Notes: generated from the letters alone by a model not told the origin. Shown: positions 19,047 to 29,498, numbered from the stretch's first letter. The stretch is DNA of 64,000 bases from Piscibacillus salipiscarius JCM 13188 (GCF_001311865.1 NZ_BBCD01000017.1:1-64000), one strand, 5' to 3'. Translations and numbers: made by a program.

Positions 19047-21106
19047 CTACTTAGAGATTAACTGATCGATTACTTCATTTATATTTGTGGTCGGTTGCCT
19101 ACAAGTGAAGTTTTCACACACATAAATGGTCGTCTGTCCATGTAACGATATATAGTCTGTCGTAAAAGGTGCTATATGAGATAACTTCTTTTGCCTATCC
19201 GATTTAAGCCAACTGATATGAGGTAAAAAGTGATTCACTTTAAACTCCTCAAGCTTATCCCATGAAGAGTCTTGTCCCTCATCAATAACCACCACTTCTG
19301 CGGAAGGATATTCTGTTAATAATAAGCTAATTAAGAAGAAGGTACTTCCTTCAGGTATACGCGATAATGCAGGATAAAAAACATGATATAGATCGTCAAC
19401 TAGATTCGCATACTCGGTATTTGCTGTTAATGATGACAATCTAGCTAATACGACTGTAGCGACACTATTACCAGATGGTACAGCCCCGTCGTGAATATCT
19501 TTTTCATTTGAAATGAGGGGTTCACTATCCTGACCTGTTAACACAAAACCTCCATGCTCATCATCCCAGAACAGTTCGTACTTGGCATCAGCTAGATTCT
19601 TAGCCTTACTTAAGTCATCAACTTCAAACTCGGCATCATATAACTCTAAATAAGCCCAAGCTAAATATGCATAGTCATCCAGATAACCTTTATATTTTAC
19701 TTCTCCATCACGAAAACGCGCCATTAATCGTTTATTTTTGAAAAGGTTATTTTCAATGAACTCAGCTGCTTGTCGTGCACGTTCTATATATAAAGGCTTC
19801 TTAAAAATTTGACCTGCTTTAGCTAATGCTGCAATCATCATAGCATTCCATGAAGTTAAAATTTTATCATCTAAGTGAGGGTAAACTCTTGATTCCCTTG
19901 CCTCTAGTAACTTTGTTCGAGCTTGTTCAAGCTTTTCTTCTAGTTGTTCTAATGACATATTAAACTGATTCGCAATAGAATCAACGTTAGTATGAATCAA
20001 ATTCGGAATATTTTTACCATCGAAATTTCCTTCAGTTGTTATGTTATATGTTGAACTATACAACTCTCCAAGTTCTTCACAAAGGATTTGGTCAATTTCA
20101 CGTTTTCCCCATACATAATAAGCCCCTTCTTTACCTTCAGAATCAGCATCAATAGCTGAATAAAATGCACCTTCAGGACTTGTCATTTCTCTAAAAACAA
20201 ATTCAATAATTTGTTCACTAATCCTTTTGTAATACTGATTACCGGTTAACTGATACGCTTCTACATAAGTCATTAAAAGTAAGGCCTGATCATAAAGCAT
20301 TTTCTCAAAATGAGGAACTAACCATTCTTCATCCGTTGAATATCTGGCGAATCCAAATCCAATATGATCGTACAACCCACCTTTAGCCATTGAATATAAC
20401 GTTTTTCTACCATTTGACGGGCCATTAATTTACCAGTTTGCTTATAATATCTCATTAAAAACATTAAATTATGAGGTGAAGGGAATTTAGGTGCTCCTTC
20501 AAAACCTCCATGTAATGTATCAAAGGTTTTTCCTAATTCATGGAAGCCTTGATCAGCAGCATCTTTAGAAACCCGCTCCTCACCTTTATTAAAAATAACT
20601 TGATTAAGTGATGTCTTAACACTTTCAGTTACATCTTCAATTTGCTTAGGGTCGTTATGATAGGTCTCCGCTAAATATCCAATGACCTGCTTAATACTTG
20701 GTAAGCCATGTTTACTTTCTTTTGGGAAATATGTTCCAGCGTAGAAAGGAATTTGATCTGGCGTCATAAAAATGCTTAAAGGCCAACCGCCATGCCCATT
20801 CATTCTTTGGCATACCTTCATGTAAACAGCATCAATATCAGGACGTTCTTCACGGTCGACTTTGATGGCTACGAATTTTTCATTAATTTCCTTAGCGACC
20901 TCTTCATCCTCAAATGATTCATGAGCCATCACATGACACCAATGGCATGTCGAATAGCCAATACTTAAAAAGATTGGCTTATTTTCTTTCTTAGCCTTTT
21001 TAAATGCTTCATCACCCCATGGATACCAATCTACAGGATTGTATGCATGCTGCAGCAGATACGGTGATTTTTCATTAATCAATTGATTTGGTTTTTGGCT
21101 TGCCAC
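19047..21106 (-). CDS. YyaL-like thioredoxin-domain (DUF255) protein, one frame error
   Basis: About 687 residues. The N-terminal DUF255 thioredoxin-like domain carries [20 protein letters not shown] and the CxxC-like [16 protein letters not shown]. The rest is a helical (alpha/alpha)6 barrel similar to glycoside hydrolases and N-acylglucosamine epimerases ([28 protein letters not shown]). Related to B. subtilis YyaL and animal SPATA20; the biochemical role is not established. One A is missing near 20400 ([13 protein letters not shown]). Start GTG 21106 with TAGGTGATCTT. It stands alone between phoP and a DUF3892 gene, a location not typical for yyaL. Confidence 0.88.
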
Positions 21107-21188
21107 AAGATCACCTACTCGTCTAAATTATGTCTATTACTATTTTAACTTACATCAAGAGCACTTCTCTACTCGTAAGCTAAGAAAA

Positions 21189-21214
21189 AGCACCAACCCA
21201 AATAGGCTGGTGCT
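21189..21214 (-). terminator. terminator of the DUF3892 gene
   Basis: AGCACCAGCC (21214-21205), loop TATTTG, GGTTGGTGCT (21198-21189), then TTTTCTTA on the minus strand. It starts 15 bases past the DUF3892 stop. Confidence 0.85.
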
Positions 21215-21228
21215 CATTGTTTATTTTA

Positions 21229-21455
21229 TTAAAATGTTTCAAGGTTATCTAAATTATTAGTTGGATCTCCATCAGCATTCCCACGTATGACCGGTCTACC
21301 ATTTCTAGCTTCTCCTATATTGACTCCTGAAATGGTACCGTTTTGAATCTCATTTAATGCTTGCTGATAGTCTAATTCACGTCCACTAGACGCTTAAAAT
21401 GAGTGATGTCACCATCTTGGTCTTTTCTGACTGCGACAAACGTTTCTTGATTCAT
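21229..21455 (-). CDS. DUF3892 domain protein, one frame error
   Basis: Short gene of 75 codons. From the ATG at 21455 it reads MNQETFVAVRKDQDGDITHF, then after one missing base near 21396 KASSGRELDYQQALNEIQNG and TISGVNIGEARNGRPVIRGN, ending NADGDPTNNLDNLETF. The terminal DP(T/S)NNLDNLP-like signature and the internal GVN.G pattern mark the DUF3892 family. Function unknown. Ribosome site GGAGGGTGATCAC. It has its own terminator and is divergent from tgl. Confidence 0.75.
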
Positions 21456-21571
21456 GTGATCACCCTCCTTATCCTATAGCATGTGTAAGTTGGTCATTTT
21501 TATTCATCACCGTTTGCACATGATATGAGTAATATAAACTAACACCTACTTCAGAACAGGAGCGTATTAGA

Positions 21572-22408
21572 ATGATTAGAGTTTCGGGTGATTATCTTCA
21601 AAACGCAAATATGTTGACGCTTGATCCAATTGAAAAAGTCATCTTTAATCGATTATTAGAAGATCCTTTAACGTACGCTTATAGAAACCTATATGAATTA
21701 GAATTTGAAATCCAGCTAAGAAGCCAAATTATACACAGTGCAAAGTTAATGAACGATAGTCAAGCGACTTTCGAAGTATTTGCTCAATCTAGGCGCAATC
21801 CTGACTACTGGATTCGTACGATGATGGGTGGTTTTTATTAAGGGCCGATGTTAATCCTTCAGACGCTATAAAAGATATCTATATTAATAGTGATCAATAT
21901 GGATTTGAATGCGCAACCGCAATGCTGATCATCTATTATCACGCTGTTTTAAATACGATTGGCAAAGAGCTATTTAATCGATTTTAAATATCTTTACTTA
22001 TATAGCTGGCATTCAGATTCAGACTTAAAATTACAAACCATTGATACCGACTTCTTAATTCCTGGAGACATTGTTTATTTTAAAAATCCCGATGTGAACC
22101 CTCAAACCCCTTGGTGGCAAGGAGAAAATGCTGTGGTATTAGAAGATGGTAGTTACTTCGGTCATGGAATGGGTATTACGTCTGCTGAACAGATTATTCA
22201 TTTTTTAAATGAGAATAGAAAAGACAATAGCACACGATCGGCATACTTACACAAAACTGTAACAAGACCTAACTTCAGATATTTAGCGAATGTTTCATCT
22301 AATCGTAACCTCGATAAACCACAACTAGAAGTTATTCACCACGGTGAACCTTCCATATCAAGTAGTAAATATTTGTACTATTTAAATATGTTTTACTTGA
22401 AAAATTAA
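21572..22408 (+). CDS. tgl: protein-glutamine gamma-glutamyltransferase Tgl, frameshifted
   Basis: Bacillus spore-coat transglutaminase; in B. subtilis it cross-links coat proteins such as GerQ late in sporulation. The N-terminus MIRVSGDYLQNANMLTLDPI matches the MIIVSGQ start of Tgl. The catalytic region YGFECATAMLIIYYHAVLNT at about 21899-21958 contains the nucleophile cysteine. Then GDIVYFKNPDVNPQTPWWQG ENAVVL and GMGITSAEQII match the rest. Breaks: one T missing near 21836 and one T gained near 21983. About 278 residues, longer than the 245 of B. subtilis because of an extra C-terminal tail. Next to splAB, also a spore locus, but on the opposite strand. Confidence 0.9.
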
Positions 22409-22510
22409 GTGGTTGTGAGATGGATAGTGGCTGAGATAATTGGTGATAAATTATAGTTTAAACAAACTATTTATGTGAAAACACAACCATTCCATAGTAA
22501 CGCACTGTTA

Positions 22511-22630
22511 GTTGACATACACAAAGATTTTACCAGGGAAAGCGAGGCTAGCTAGACTCCGCAGAACGAAACAAAGTTGGAGTGCGAGGAGTCTTGCAGA
22601 CCGCTCGCAGAAAAAGAAGTGTATGTCAAC
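22511..22630. repeat. 120-bp structured palindromic repeat
   Basis: Perfect 12-bp ends GTTGACATACAC (22511-22522) and GTGTATGTCAAC (22619-22630). Inside are nested arms GCGAGG..AGACTCC (22542-22560) and GGAGTCT..GCTCGC (22588-22608). Flanks on both sides hold nothing codeable. It fills most of the 262-base gap between the convergent ends of tgl and splB. Composition is like the element at 6188-6316. Confidence 0.7.
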
Positions 22631-22670
22631 TGTAGTGTCCTAAAATCTAGGAAAAAATAAATATCTATAT

Positions 22671-23700
22671 TTAAGTAAAATACTCAAATTTAGCTTCAGG
22701 AAAATAGTCAACTAAATACTTTCCTAATGTATTTTTCATATCCTCCTGCTCTTCGTTAGTATAAACATACTTCCAAATGCCGTATTTACCCCACTTTGGT
22801 TTACGTTTTGACTCATCAAGTTCTAACTTAGTCATTGGGTAGTTTTTCTCAATTGTCTTTTTAGCTGGCTTTGTAAAACGATGCTGAATGAATTCAAAAG
22901 TCAAATCGTTACGGGCATATTGTGGCAATAGCGCCTCTAATTTTTCGAACATTTCTTTATAGCCTTCCCTCCAGCCCTCATGAAGGTAAATCGGAGCGAC
23001 AATAAAACCTAATGGATAACCCGCTTCAGCAACCTTTCTTGCTGCTTCTAACCGATCATCTAGCTTAGATGTTCCAGGTTCAAAATATTTAATTACATAG
23101 TCTGCATTGATGCTAAACCTAAAACGAGTCTTCCCATTGTGTTTTGCATCTAATAAGTGATCAACATGAGCGAATTTAGTCACAAAACGCAATTGTCCCA
23201 AATCAGATTCGCCGAAGTATTCAATTGCTCTTTTAAGTGTATGAGTTAAATGATCAATTCCAACAATATCTGATGTACAAGACGCTTCGAATCGTGTCAT
23301 TTCTGGGGCCCGTTCCCTCATATATTGTTCAGCTTGATCAAAAACTTCCTCTACATTAACGTAGGTTCGAATATATGGTTTACTTCCCATTGTCGTTTGT
23401 AAATAACAATAATGACAATGCCCCATACATCCAGTCGCTAAAGGGATTGCATATTCTGCAGATGGCTTTGATGTATCAAACTTTAACGTTTTTCCTTAGT
23501 CCAACAACTAATGTCGACTTAGCGACGCGATATCTTTGAAAGTGATTATCTCCAGGTAAGTTTCGAATATGGTTATGAGAAGTGGTTTCTCTTATTTCAA
23601 TTCCCATATTCTCAAACTTATTTACTAATTCTTTACCTAAATCATATTCAAGTGCTCGAGGTTCAACATAGACAAGTTCAGGAACAAATGGCTTAACCAT
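22671..23700 (-). CDS. splB: spore photoproduct lyase, one frame error
   Basis: Radical SAM enzyme that reverses the spore photoproduct (5-thyminyl-5,6-dihydrothymine) in DNA during germination. About 343 residues, as expected (342). The cluster-binding motif is ATGCMGHCHYCYLQ (CxxxCxxC) near residue 90; FEASCTSDIVG contains the conserved hydrogen-donor cysteine near 140. Start: ATG 23700 (MVKPFVPELVYVEP), GGAGAGAC upstream, inside the end of splA. One A gained near 23493 creates the break at GLRKTLKFDTSKP. Downstream of splA in an overlapping pair. Confidence 0.96.
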
Positions 23701-23947
23701 AAAAAGTCTCTCCATCTTGACCGAAGTAAAAATCGTAAGCCTCATTAGCTTCTTCTTCAGTTTTAAATACAGCAATTTGGTCATCTAAAGGATAATAGGT
23801 CTCATATAAAAATAGTGCCAATTCGCCTGGCTCGTCTGGATGCTCAACAACAGCAGCTTCTTGAACTTGAGCAACATTTTGAGTATGTGGGTTACGATAC
23901 ATAACGTAAACGATATCACCAGGCCGATATTCATTTTGGATTTCCAT
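23693..23947 (-). CDS. splA: transcriptional regulator SplA
   Basis: Small (84 residues) negative regulator of the spl operon; SplA is related in sequence to TRAP. Matches include GDIVYVMYRNPHTQNVAQVQ, VVEHPDEPGELALFLYETYY and FKTEEEANEAY. Start is the ATG at 23947 with TATGGAGGTGTAGAG; the upstream ATG at 23974 would put coding into the preceding terminator. The stop (TAA, 23695-23693) overlaps the splB start by 8 bases, so splB translation is probably coupled. Frame intact. Confidence 0.88.
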   Translation of the reverse strand: MEIQNEYRPGDIVYVMYRNPHTQNVAQVQEAAVVEHPDEPGELALFLYETYYPLDDQIAVFKTEEEANEAYDFYFGQDGETFYG

Positions 23948-23964
23948 CTCTACACCTCCATAAA

Positions 23965-23997
23965 AATGGTACAAGCTATTATTTAGCCTGTACCATT
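23965..23997 (-). terminator. terminator between the methyltransferase gene and splA
   Basis: AATGGTACAGGCT (23997-23985) pairs with AGCTTGTACCATT (23977-23965) on the minus strand, one G-U pair, loop 7 bases, followed by TTTAT. It separates splAB from the upstream methyltransferase; its 3' side ends 18 bases before the splA start. Confidence 0.8.
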
Positions 23998-24023
23998 AAA
24001 GGAGATTTATCCGATGTTACCAT

Positions 24024-24638
24024 TCACTTATTAGGAGATAAAATTAACCTTCTCATAACCGATGTCATTAAGTATTCTTGCTTTTCGACTTCTAAATTGG
24101 CCTGGTATATATTTGAAATCGTTTTACGATTGACATTTACTCCAATTAAATTAACACTAACCGGATTAAAGAAATCTAACACTTTACCTATGAACTCATT
24201 TTCACTCCGCATATGTTCTAACATGACTATTTTTCCTTCAGGTTTAACCACTCGTCTAAGCTCTTTCAAACCTTTTACTGGGTGAGGTACAGAACAAAAC
24301 ACACAAGTGGAGACGATATAATCAAAGCTGTCATCGTTAAATTCGAGATTCTCAACGTCCATTTCATATAATTCAATTTCACAGGCTGCTTCATCTACCT
24401 TTTCACGGGCTCGATCAAGCATTTTCGAGCTAAAATCTATCCCAACAACTTCAGCTTCTTTTGGATAATATTTAAAATTAGTTCCAATACCAACACCGAC
24501 TTCGAGTATTCGACCATTGACTCCTTTTAATAACTCTTTTCGCCAATCTTCTTTTACGAGATGATCCATGACTTCAAATTTACTTGATATTCGGTCGAAT
24601 CGTTTTTTATCTGTTCTGTATCTGCCATAACCCTGCAC
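24024..24638 (-). CDS. class I SAM-dependent methyltransferase (UbiE-like)
   Basis: About 204 residues. Motif I is RILEVGVGIGTNFKYY, the ribose-binding acid is in VVGIDFSSKMLDRA, and motif IV is DDSFDYIVSTCVFCSVPHP; CEIELYEMDVENL and PEGKIVMLEHM complete the fold. The substrate is unknown. Start is uncertain: the open frame begins at GTG 24638 overlapping the ribosome site, while ATG 24628 has perfect spacing to AAAGGAG and gives MADTEQI then, with one more A in the run near 24608, KKRFDRISSKFEVMD. The second reading fits the family better. Confidence 0.82.
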   Translation of the reverse strand: MQGYGRYRTDKKRFDRISSKFEVMDHLVKEDWRKELLKGVNGRILEVGVGIGTNFKYYPKEAEVVGIDFSSKMLDRAREKVDEAACEIELYEMDVENLEFNDDSFDYIVSTCVFCSVPHPVKGLKELRRVVKPEGKIVMLEHMRSENEFIGKVLDFFNPVSVNLIGVNVNRKTISNIYQANLEVEKQEYLMTSVMRRLILSPNK

Positions 24639-24701
24639 TCCTTTAATGTCTTGTATTTAATAAGTTACACATATTTATCACAGATAAACCACTCGTCATA
24701 T

Positions 24702-26428
24702 TTATATAATCTCGTCTACTTTAATCCATCCCCTGACACTATTGATGAACCAAAATTCATCCACCATGCCTACTTCATTTCTAGACAATGAGCGCTCAGT
24801 ACACTGATTTTCTCTTAACAATCGCTCTCTAAACGTACCAGCTAAGAGTCCGTCCGAAACAGGTGGAGTAAAATATTGCTCATTTATTTTATAAATAACG
24901 TTACCAGTTGTAAATTCAGTTACGTTATCATTCTCATTCCATAATAGAACATCATAAACGTCATTCCTTTGAAACGATTTATAAAAATCACGATAGGTCG
25001 TCTTGTGATAATAAAACATATTTGAAGCATCAATTGGTTTATTGGCTAATGCAACTTTAATCGTCGAAGGTGTACTTCCATATGGCTTGATTTCGTATTT
25101 GATATTACCTTCTCGATTTAAAAGCAGTCTAATAACATGTTCTTGATTAGGATGTTTGGATAAAATAGTTTTAGTAACTCTTTCGACCTCTTCTAGTTTG
25201 AAAGGAATTTTGAAAAAATGCGCTGATCTCTTCAACCTACTAATATGCTCATCGTAGTACTTGATTTGTCCATATTCTAATTTCATCGTCTCAAGTAATT
25301 CAAATTCAGTTCCTTGTTGCTTTAACACGTTCGATTTAGCTACTGTCTCTTCGTATTCATTTTCTGGAGTAGAATCCCAAGTAATGCCCCCACCTACACC
25401 ATAGAAAGCCTTTTATCTCGATGATCAACTAAAACAGTTCTAATTGGCACATTAAAAACTGCTTTTTGATCGGGAGTGATCATTCCAATGGCGCCACAAT
25501 AAACTTCTCTTGGTGAGGTTTCTAATTGCGAAATAATTTCCATCGTACTAATTTTAGGTGCGCCAGTTATAGAACCGCATGGAAAAATGGCTTCGAAAAT
25601 AGATGCTAGTCCGACATCACTTCGAGTTTTTGCGGTCACTGTTGAAGTCATTTGATAAACCGTAGGATAGGCTTCTATTTCAAAGAGCTTAGGCACTTTA
25701 ACCGACCCCTTTTGGGCAATTCGTGATAAATCATTTCTAAGTAGGTCCACAATCATGACGTTCTCGGCTTGATCTTTTTTCGAATTTAACAGTTGCTTCT
25801 TACATAACTGATCATCTTCACCGGAATAACCTCTTTTGACAGTACCTTTCATTGGTTTAGTTTCAATACGATGACCGTCCCAGGCAAAGAATAATTCTGG
25901 TGACACCGAGATGATTTCAAAATCATTAAATTGTAAGTGACAAGTGTAGTTAGCCATTTGACTTTGTCTAAGCTGTTCATATAGCTGCCTAGTATTTAAC
26001 TGGTCAAATAGTGCCACCAAACGAAAAGTATAATTAACTTGATAACTAATTCCTTGTTTGATTGCATCATGGATTGACTTAATAGCCTTAAAATAGCTTT
26101 CTGGCTTAGTATCACTTTGCCAGTTCATTTGTTGAAAATGTTCAGTCGGAATGTCATATAAATGATTTGTCTCTTTGTAAATCCCGAAATAAAGATAGGG
26201 TAACCTTACATCTTGATGTGTTCTCATTTTAGGGTTAAATGCCTGTGCCGCCTCATAACTGAGATAGCCAACACCATAATAACCATCTTTGGAATATTGC
26301 TCTATCTGTTCTAAAGCAGGTTTTACTTCATCTAAACGATTAGCCACCACATAATCTATTGGCTGCTCAAAAATATATGAATGTTCATCTAACCAATCGT
26401 GTTTGAAATGAACAATTTGTTTAGTCAC
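24702..26428 (-). CDS. pabB: fused aminodeoxychorismate synthase component I / aminodeoxychorismate lyase, one frame error
   Basis: Bifunctional PabB-PabC of about 575 residues for p-aminobenzoate synthesis. The PabB part (residues 1-340) shows the chorismate-binding core: NYTFRLVALFDQL, EIISVSPELFFAWDG, ETKPMKGTVKRG, DLLRNDLSRIAQKGSV, FEAIFPCGSITGAPK. After one missing A near 25411 the frame continues KAFYGVGGGITWDST PENEYEETVAK and passes without start or gap into a class IV aminotransferase domain (YYDEHISRLKRSAHFF, VTEFTTGNVI, PVSDGLLAGTFR). B. subtilis has separate pabB and pabC; the fused form is known elsewhere in Bacillota. Its ATG overlaps the pabA stop by 4 bases. Confidence 0.9.
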
Positions 26429-27006
26429 TTATTCCACTCCCGGTATGTCTTTATAAAGTTATGAAGCATGGTTTGTCCTGAGGAAGTTAAAATTGCTTCT
26501 GGATGAAACTGTACACCTTCAATTGGATCTTTAGTGTGCCTTATTGACATGATTTCATATTGATTGGTCTTTCCAGTTACAATAAGCTCATCTGGCTTCG
26601 ATTCAGGGTCAGCAATTAATGAATGATAACGGGTAACTTGAATGGGATTTTCAAGATTATTATATATCGATAGGCCGTCATGGAGGACGTCATCTGTCAT
26701 TCCATGCATAGGACGATTAGCTTCTATAATGCACCCACCAAAATATTCGTAAATCATTTGAAATCCAAGACAAACACCTAAAATTGGAATTTTGCCTTTA
26801 AACATATCAATTACCTTTTTAGAAACGGCGTGTTCTTTAGGGTGACCAGGCCCAGGCGATAATATCACATAGTCAGGGATGAAGTTGTTGAAATAATTGA
26901 ATGAAATGTCAGTATGGCTAATCGTTATAACCTCTTCATCTAAATCCTCTAACATGTGAACTAAATTATATGTAAATGAATCATCGTGATCAATCATTAA
27001 AATCAT
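26425..27006 (-). CDS. pabA: aminodeoxychorismate/anthranilate synthase glutamine amidotransferase subunit
   Basis: Class I glutamine amidotransferase supplying ammonia to PabB. 193 residues. Motifs: MILMIDHDDSFTYNLVH at the N-terminus, ILSPGPGHP (oxyanion), GVCLGFQMI with the nucleophile cysteine near 80, and QFHPEAIL with the catalytic histidine. Its partner is the pabB-pabC gene that overlaps its stop. In B. subtilis PabA also serves tryptophan synthesis; no trp genes are in the window. Start ATG 27006 with AAGGATGGTAACG; another in-frame ATG lies three codons upstream. Frame intact. Confidence 0.92.
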   Translation of the reverse strand: MILMIDHDDSFTYNLVHMLEDLDEEVITISHTDISFNYFNNFIPDYVILSPGPGHPKEHAVSKKVIDMFKGKIPILGVCLGFQMIYEYFGGCIIEANRPMHGMTDDVLHDGLSIYNNLENPIQVTRYHSLIADPESKPDELIVTGKTNQYEIMSIRHTKDPIEGVQFHPEAILTSSGQTMLHNFIKTYREWNK

Positions 27007-27068
27007 CGTTACCATCCTTACCTAGTCATGTGATTGAACTTTATTTTTGCTACGTGCATTAGTTTATA

Positions 27069-27207
27069 TGAGACATTTTTCAGCCACTTTTGAGACATTT
27101 TCAATTAAAAATTCGGTATCGAATTTTGTCGAAAACGTGAATTTATCTTAATTTATGAGACATTGAAGACGATATATAGGACATTCAAGGCAAAATATAG
27201 GACAAAT
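27069..27207. repeat. array of five short degenerate GAGACATT-like motifs
   Basis: Five copies of (G/A)(A/G)GACA(T/A)T on the plus strand: TGAGACATTTTT at 27069, TGAGACATTTTC at 27091, TGAGACATTG at 27156, TAGGACATTC at 27177, TAGGACAAATT at 27198. Spacing is about 21 bases within pairs. They fill the 210-base gap between the mdh terminator and pabA, which otherwise holds no gene. Confidence 0.55.
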
Positions 27208-27214
27208 TTACAAA

Positions 27215-27248
27215 AAAGCTCGAGGAAAGAAATCTTTCCTCGAGCTTT
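27215..27248 (-). terminator. mdh operon terminator
   Basis: Perfect 15-bp stem AAAGCTCGAGGAAAG (27215-27229) / CTTTCCTCGAGCTTT (27234-27248), loop of 4, followed on the minus strand by TTTGTAAATTTG. It lies 11 bases past the mdh stop. Confidence 0.95.
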
Positions 27249-27259
27249 ATTATACTTTA

Positions 27260-28204
27260 TTATTCGTGATCCGCTAATACTTTCATGACGTTTTTAACCG
27301 AGTCAGCTGATTGATCTAGTTGAGCTTTTTCCTCTTCGGTTAAATCTAGCTCAATGATTTCCTCAAGTCCGTTTCCTCCCAAAATAGTAGGAACGCCTAG
27401 GTACATATCATTGTAGCCATATTCACCCTCTAAATAAGCAATTGAAGGAAGAATACGACGTTGGTCTTTCAAGATAGCCTCGACCATCTCCGTAATGGAT
27501 GCAGCTGGTGCATAATAAGCAGAACCATTACCTAATAGACCAACAATCTCTCCGCCACCTTTACGTGTACGTTCAACAATCTCATCTAATCGCTCTTTAG
27601 AGATTAATTTTTCAATAGGGATACCGCCAGCAAACGAATAGCGAAGCATAGGAACCATATCGTCGCCGTGACCACCAAGAACGAAACCAGTAATATCTTT
27701 AACTGAAACATTTAACTCCTGCGCAATAAATGTTCTACGCGATGTATCAAGTACACCGGATTGACCGATCACTCGATTCTTAGGAAAGCCAGCTTCTTGG
27801 AACACTGAGTAAGTCATCGCATCAACCGGATTTGTTAATACAATAATGTAACAGTCTGGTGAATACTTGACAATCTCTTTAGTAACTGACTTCATAATTT
27901 TTGAGTTCGTTGCAACTAAATCATCTCGGCTCATACCAGGCTTTCTAGCAATACCTGCAGTAATCACAACTACATCTGAACCTTTTGTATCTTCATAGTT
28001 TGATGTGCCAATAATGTTCGAATCAAAACCTTGAACAGGACTTGCTTCTAACATGTCTAACGCTTTACCTTTAGTTGGGTCTTCCATATCTGGAATATCC
28101 ACCAAAACAACATCGGCTAGCTCTTTTTGAGCAACCATAAGAGCTGTTGTTGCACCTGTAAAACCAGCACCTATGACAGAAACTTTTCTTCGCTTAATTG
28201 TCAT
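27260..28204 (-). CDS. mdh: malate dehydrogenase (LDH-like)
   Basis: NAD-dependent malate to oxaloacetate step of the TCA cycle. 314 residues. Dinucleotide fold [15 protein letters not shown]; substrate loop [18 protein letters not shown] with the arginine that selects malate over lactate; [11 protein letters not shown]-like [14 protein letters not shown]; catalytic GHGDDMVP histidine. Start ATG 28204 with GGGAGGAACGCTC; an upstream in-frame ATG overlaps the icd-mdh gap. It lies 23 bases after icd, so icd-mdh are co-transcribed. Frame intact. Confidence 0.96.
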   Translation of the reverse strand: MTIKRRKVSVIGAGFTGATTALMVAQKELADVVLVDIPDMEDPTKGKALDMLEASPVQGFDSNIIGTSNYEDTKGSDVVVITAGIARKPGMSRDDLVATNSKIMKSVTKEIVKYSPDCYIIVLTNPVDAMTYSVFQEAGFPKNRVIGQSGVLDTSRRTFIAQELNVSVKDITGFVLGGHGDDMVPMLRYSFAGGIPIEKLISKERLDEIVERTRKGGGEIVGLLGNGSAYYAPAASITEMVEAILKDQRRILPSIAYLEGEYGYNDMYLGVPTILGGNGLEEIIELDLTEEEKAQLDQSADSVKNVMKVLADHE

Positions 28205-28227
28205 GAGCGTTCCTCCCAAAAATATAA

Positions 28228-29498
28228 TTAGTCCATATTTTTGATTAGCTCGTCACCGAATTCAGAACATTTAACTTCAGTAGCACCGTCCATTAGACGA
28301 GCGAAGTCATATGTTACAACTTTGCTAGCAATTGTTTTATCCATAGCTTTATGGATTAACTCACTAGCTTCTCTCCAGCCTAAGTGGTCTAACATTAATG
28401 TACCTGAAAGGATCACTGATGATGGGTTAACTTTATCCATTCCAGCATACTTAGGTGCAGTACCATGAGTTGCTTCAAAAATAGCATGACCTGTTTCATA
28501 GTTAATATTCGCACCTGGGGCGATTCCAATTCCACCAACTTGTGCAGCTAGTGCATCAGAAATGTAATCACCATTAAGTTCATAGTCGCAACCACATCGA
28601 ACTCTTTCGGGCGAGTTAAAATTTGTTGTAAGAAGATATCAGCAATCGCATCTTTAACGATAATGCGACCAGCATCCTCAGCTTCTTTTTGTGCTTGGTC
28701 TGCTGCTTCACGGCCTTTTTCTTCAACAATTTGATCATATTCTTTCCATGTGAATACCTTATCACCATATTCACGTTCAGCAAGGTCATAACCCCAAGCT
28801 TTGAAAGAACCTTCTGTAAACTTCATAATATTACCTTTGTGTACAAGTGTTACGCTCTTCTTACCTTCAGTAAGAGCATATTCAATCGCAGAACGAACTA
28901 GACGTTCCGTACCTTCTTTTGATACTGGCTTAATACCGATTCCTGAAGTTTCAGGGAAACGGATTTTGCTAACGCCCATTTCGTTTTGAATGAAGTCAAT
29001 AACTTTTTTAACTTCATCTGTACCTTCTTGCCACTCAATACCAGCATAGATATCTTCTGTGTTTTCACGGAAGATTTGCATGTCTACATCTTCAGGACGC
29101 TTAACAGGAGATGGTACACCTGAGAAGTGTTTTACTGGACGTAGGCAAGTGAATAGGTCAAGCTCTTGACGTAATGCTACGTTTAAAGAACGAATACCGC
29201 CACCGATTGGTGTTGTTAAAGGTCCTTTAATTGCAATCTTGTATTCACGAATAGTATCTAGAGTTTCATTAGGTAACCATTCACCTGTATTATCTTTAGC
29301 TTTTTGACCAGCAAGAACTTCTTTCCATTCAATGCTTTTCTCACCATTATATGCTTTCTCAACTGCTGCTTCTAATACACGAGAAGCTGCTGCCCAGATA
29401 TCTGGTCCTGTCCCGTCACCTTCAATAAAAGGAATAATCGCATTATTTGGTACATTCATTTTTCCATTTTCAACAGTAATTTTTTCACCTTTTGTCAA
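28228..29498 (-). CDS. icd: NADP-dependent isocitrate dehydrogenase, one frame error
   Basis: About 423 residues, equal to B. subtilis Icd. Motifs: [73 protein letters not shown]. One A is missing near 28587 in ATMNLNGDYI. Start: the ATG at 29504 is 2 bases from AGGAGG, whereas the TTG at 29498 has an 8-base spacing and gives [12 protein letters not shown], which aligns with the MAQGEKITVSNG start of B. subtilis Icd; I therefore choose TTG. Between citZ and mdh. Confidence 0.94.

Noticed and set aside
24702-25328. Separate pabC gene
   Set aside because: No ribosome site at its first ATG, and the sequence before it continues the PabB C-terminus after a one-base correction; a fusion is simpler.
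27069-27207. CRISPR-like array
   Set aside because: The repeated word is only 8-12 bases, degenerate, with no regular spacers and no cas genes nearby.
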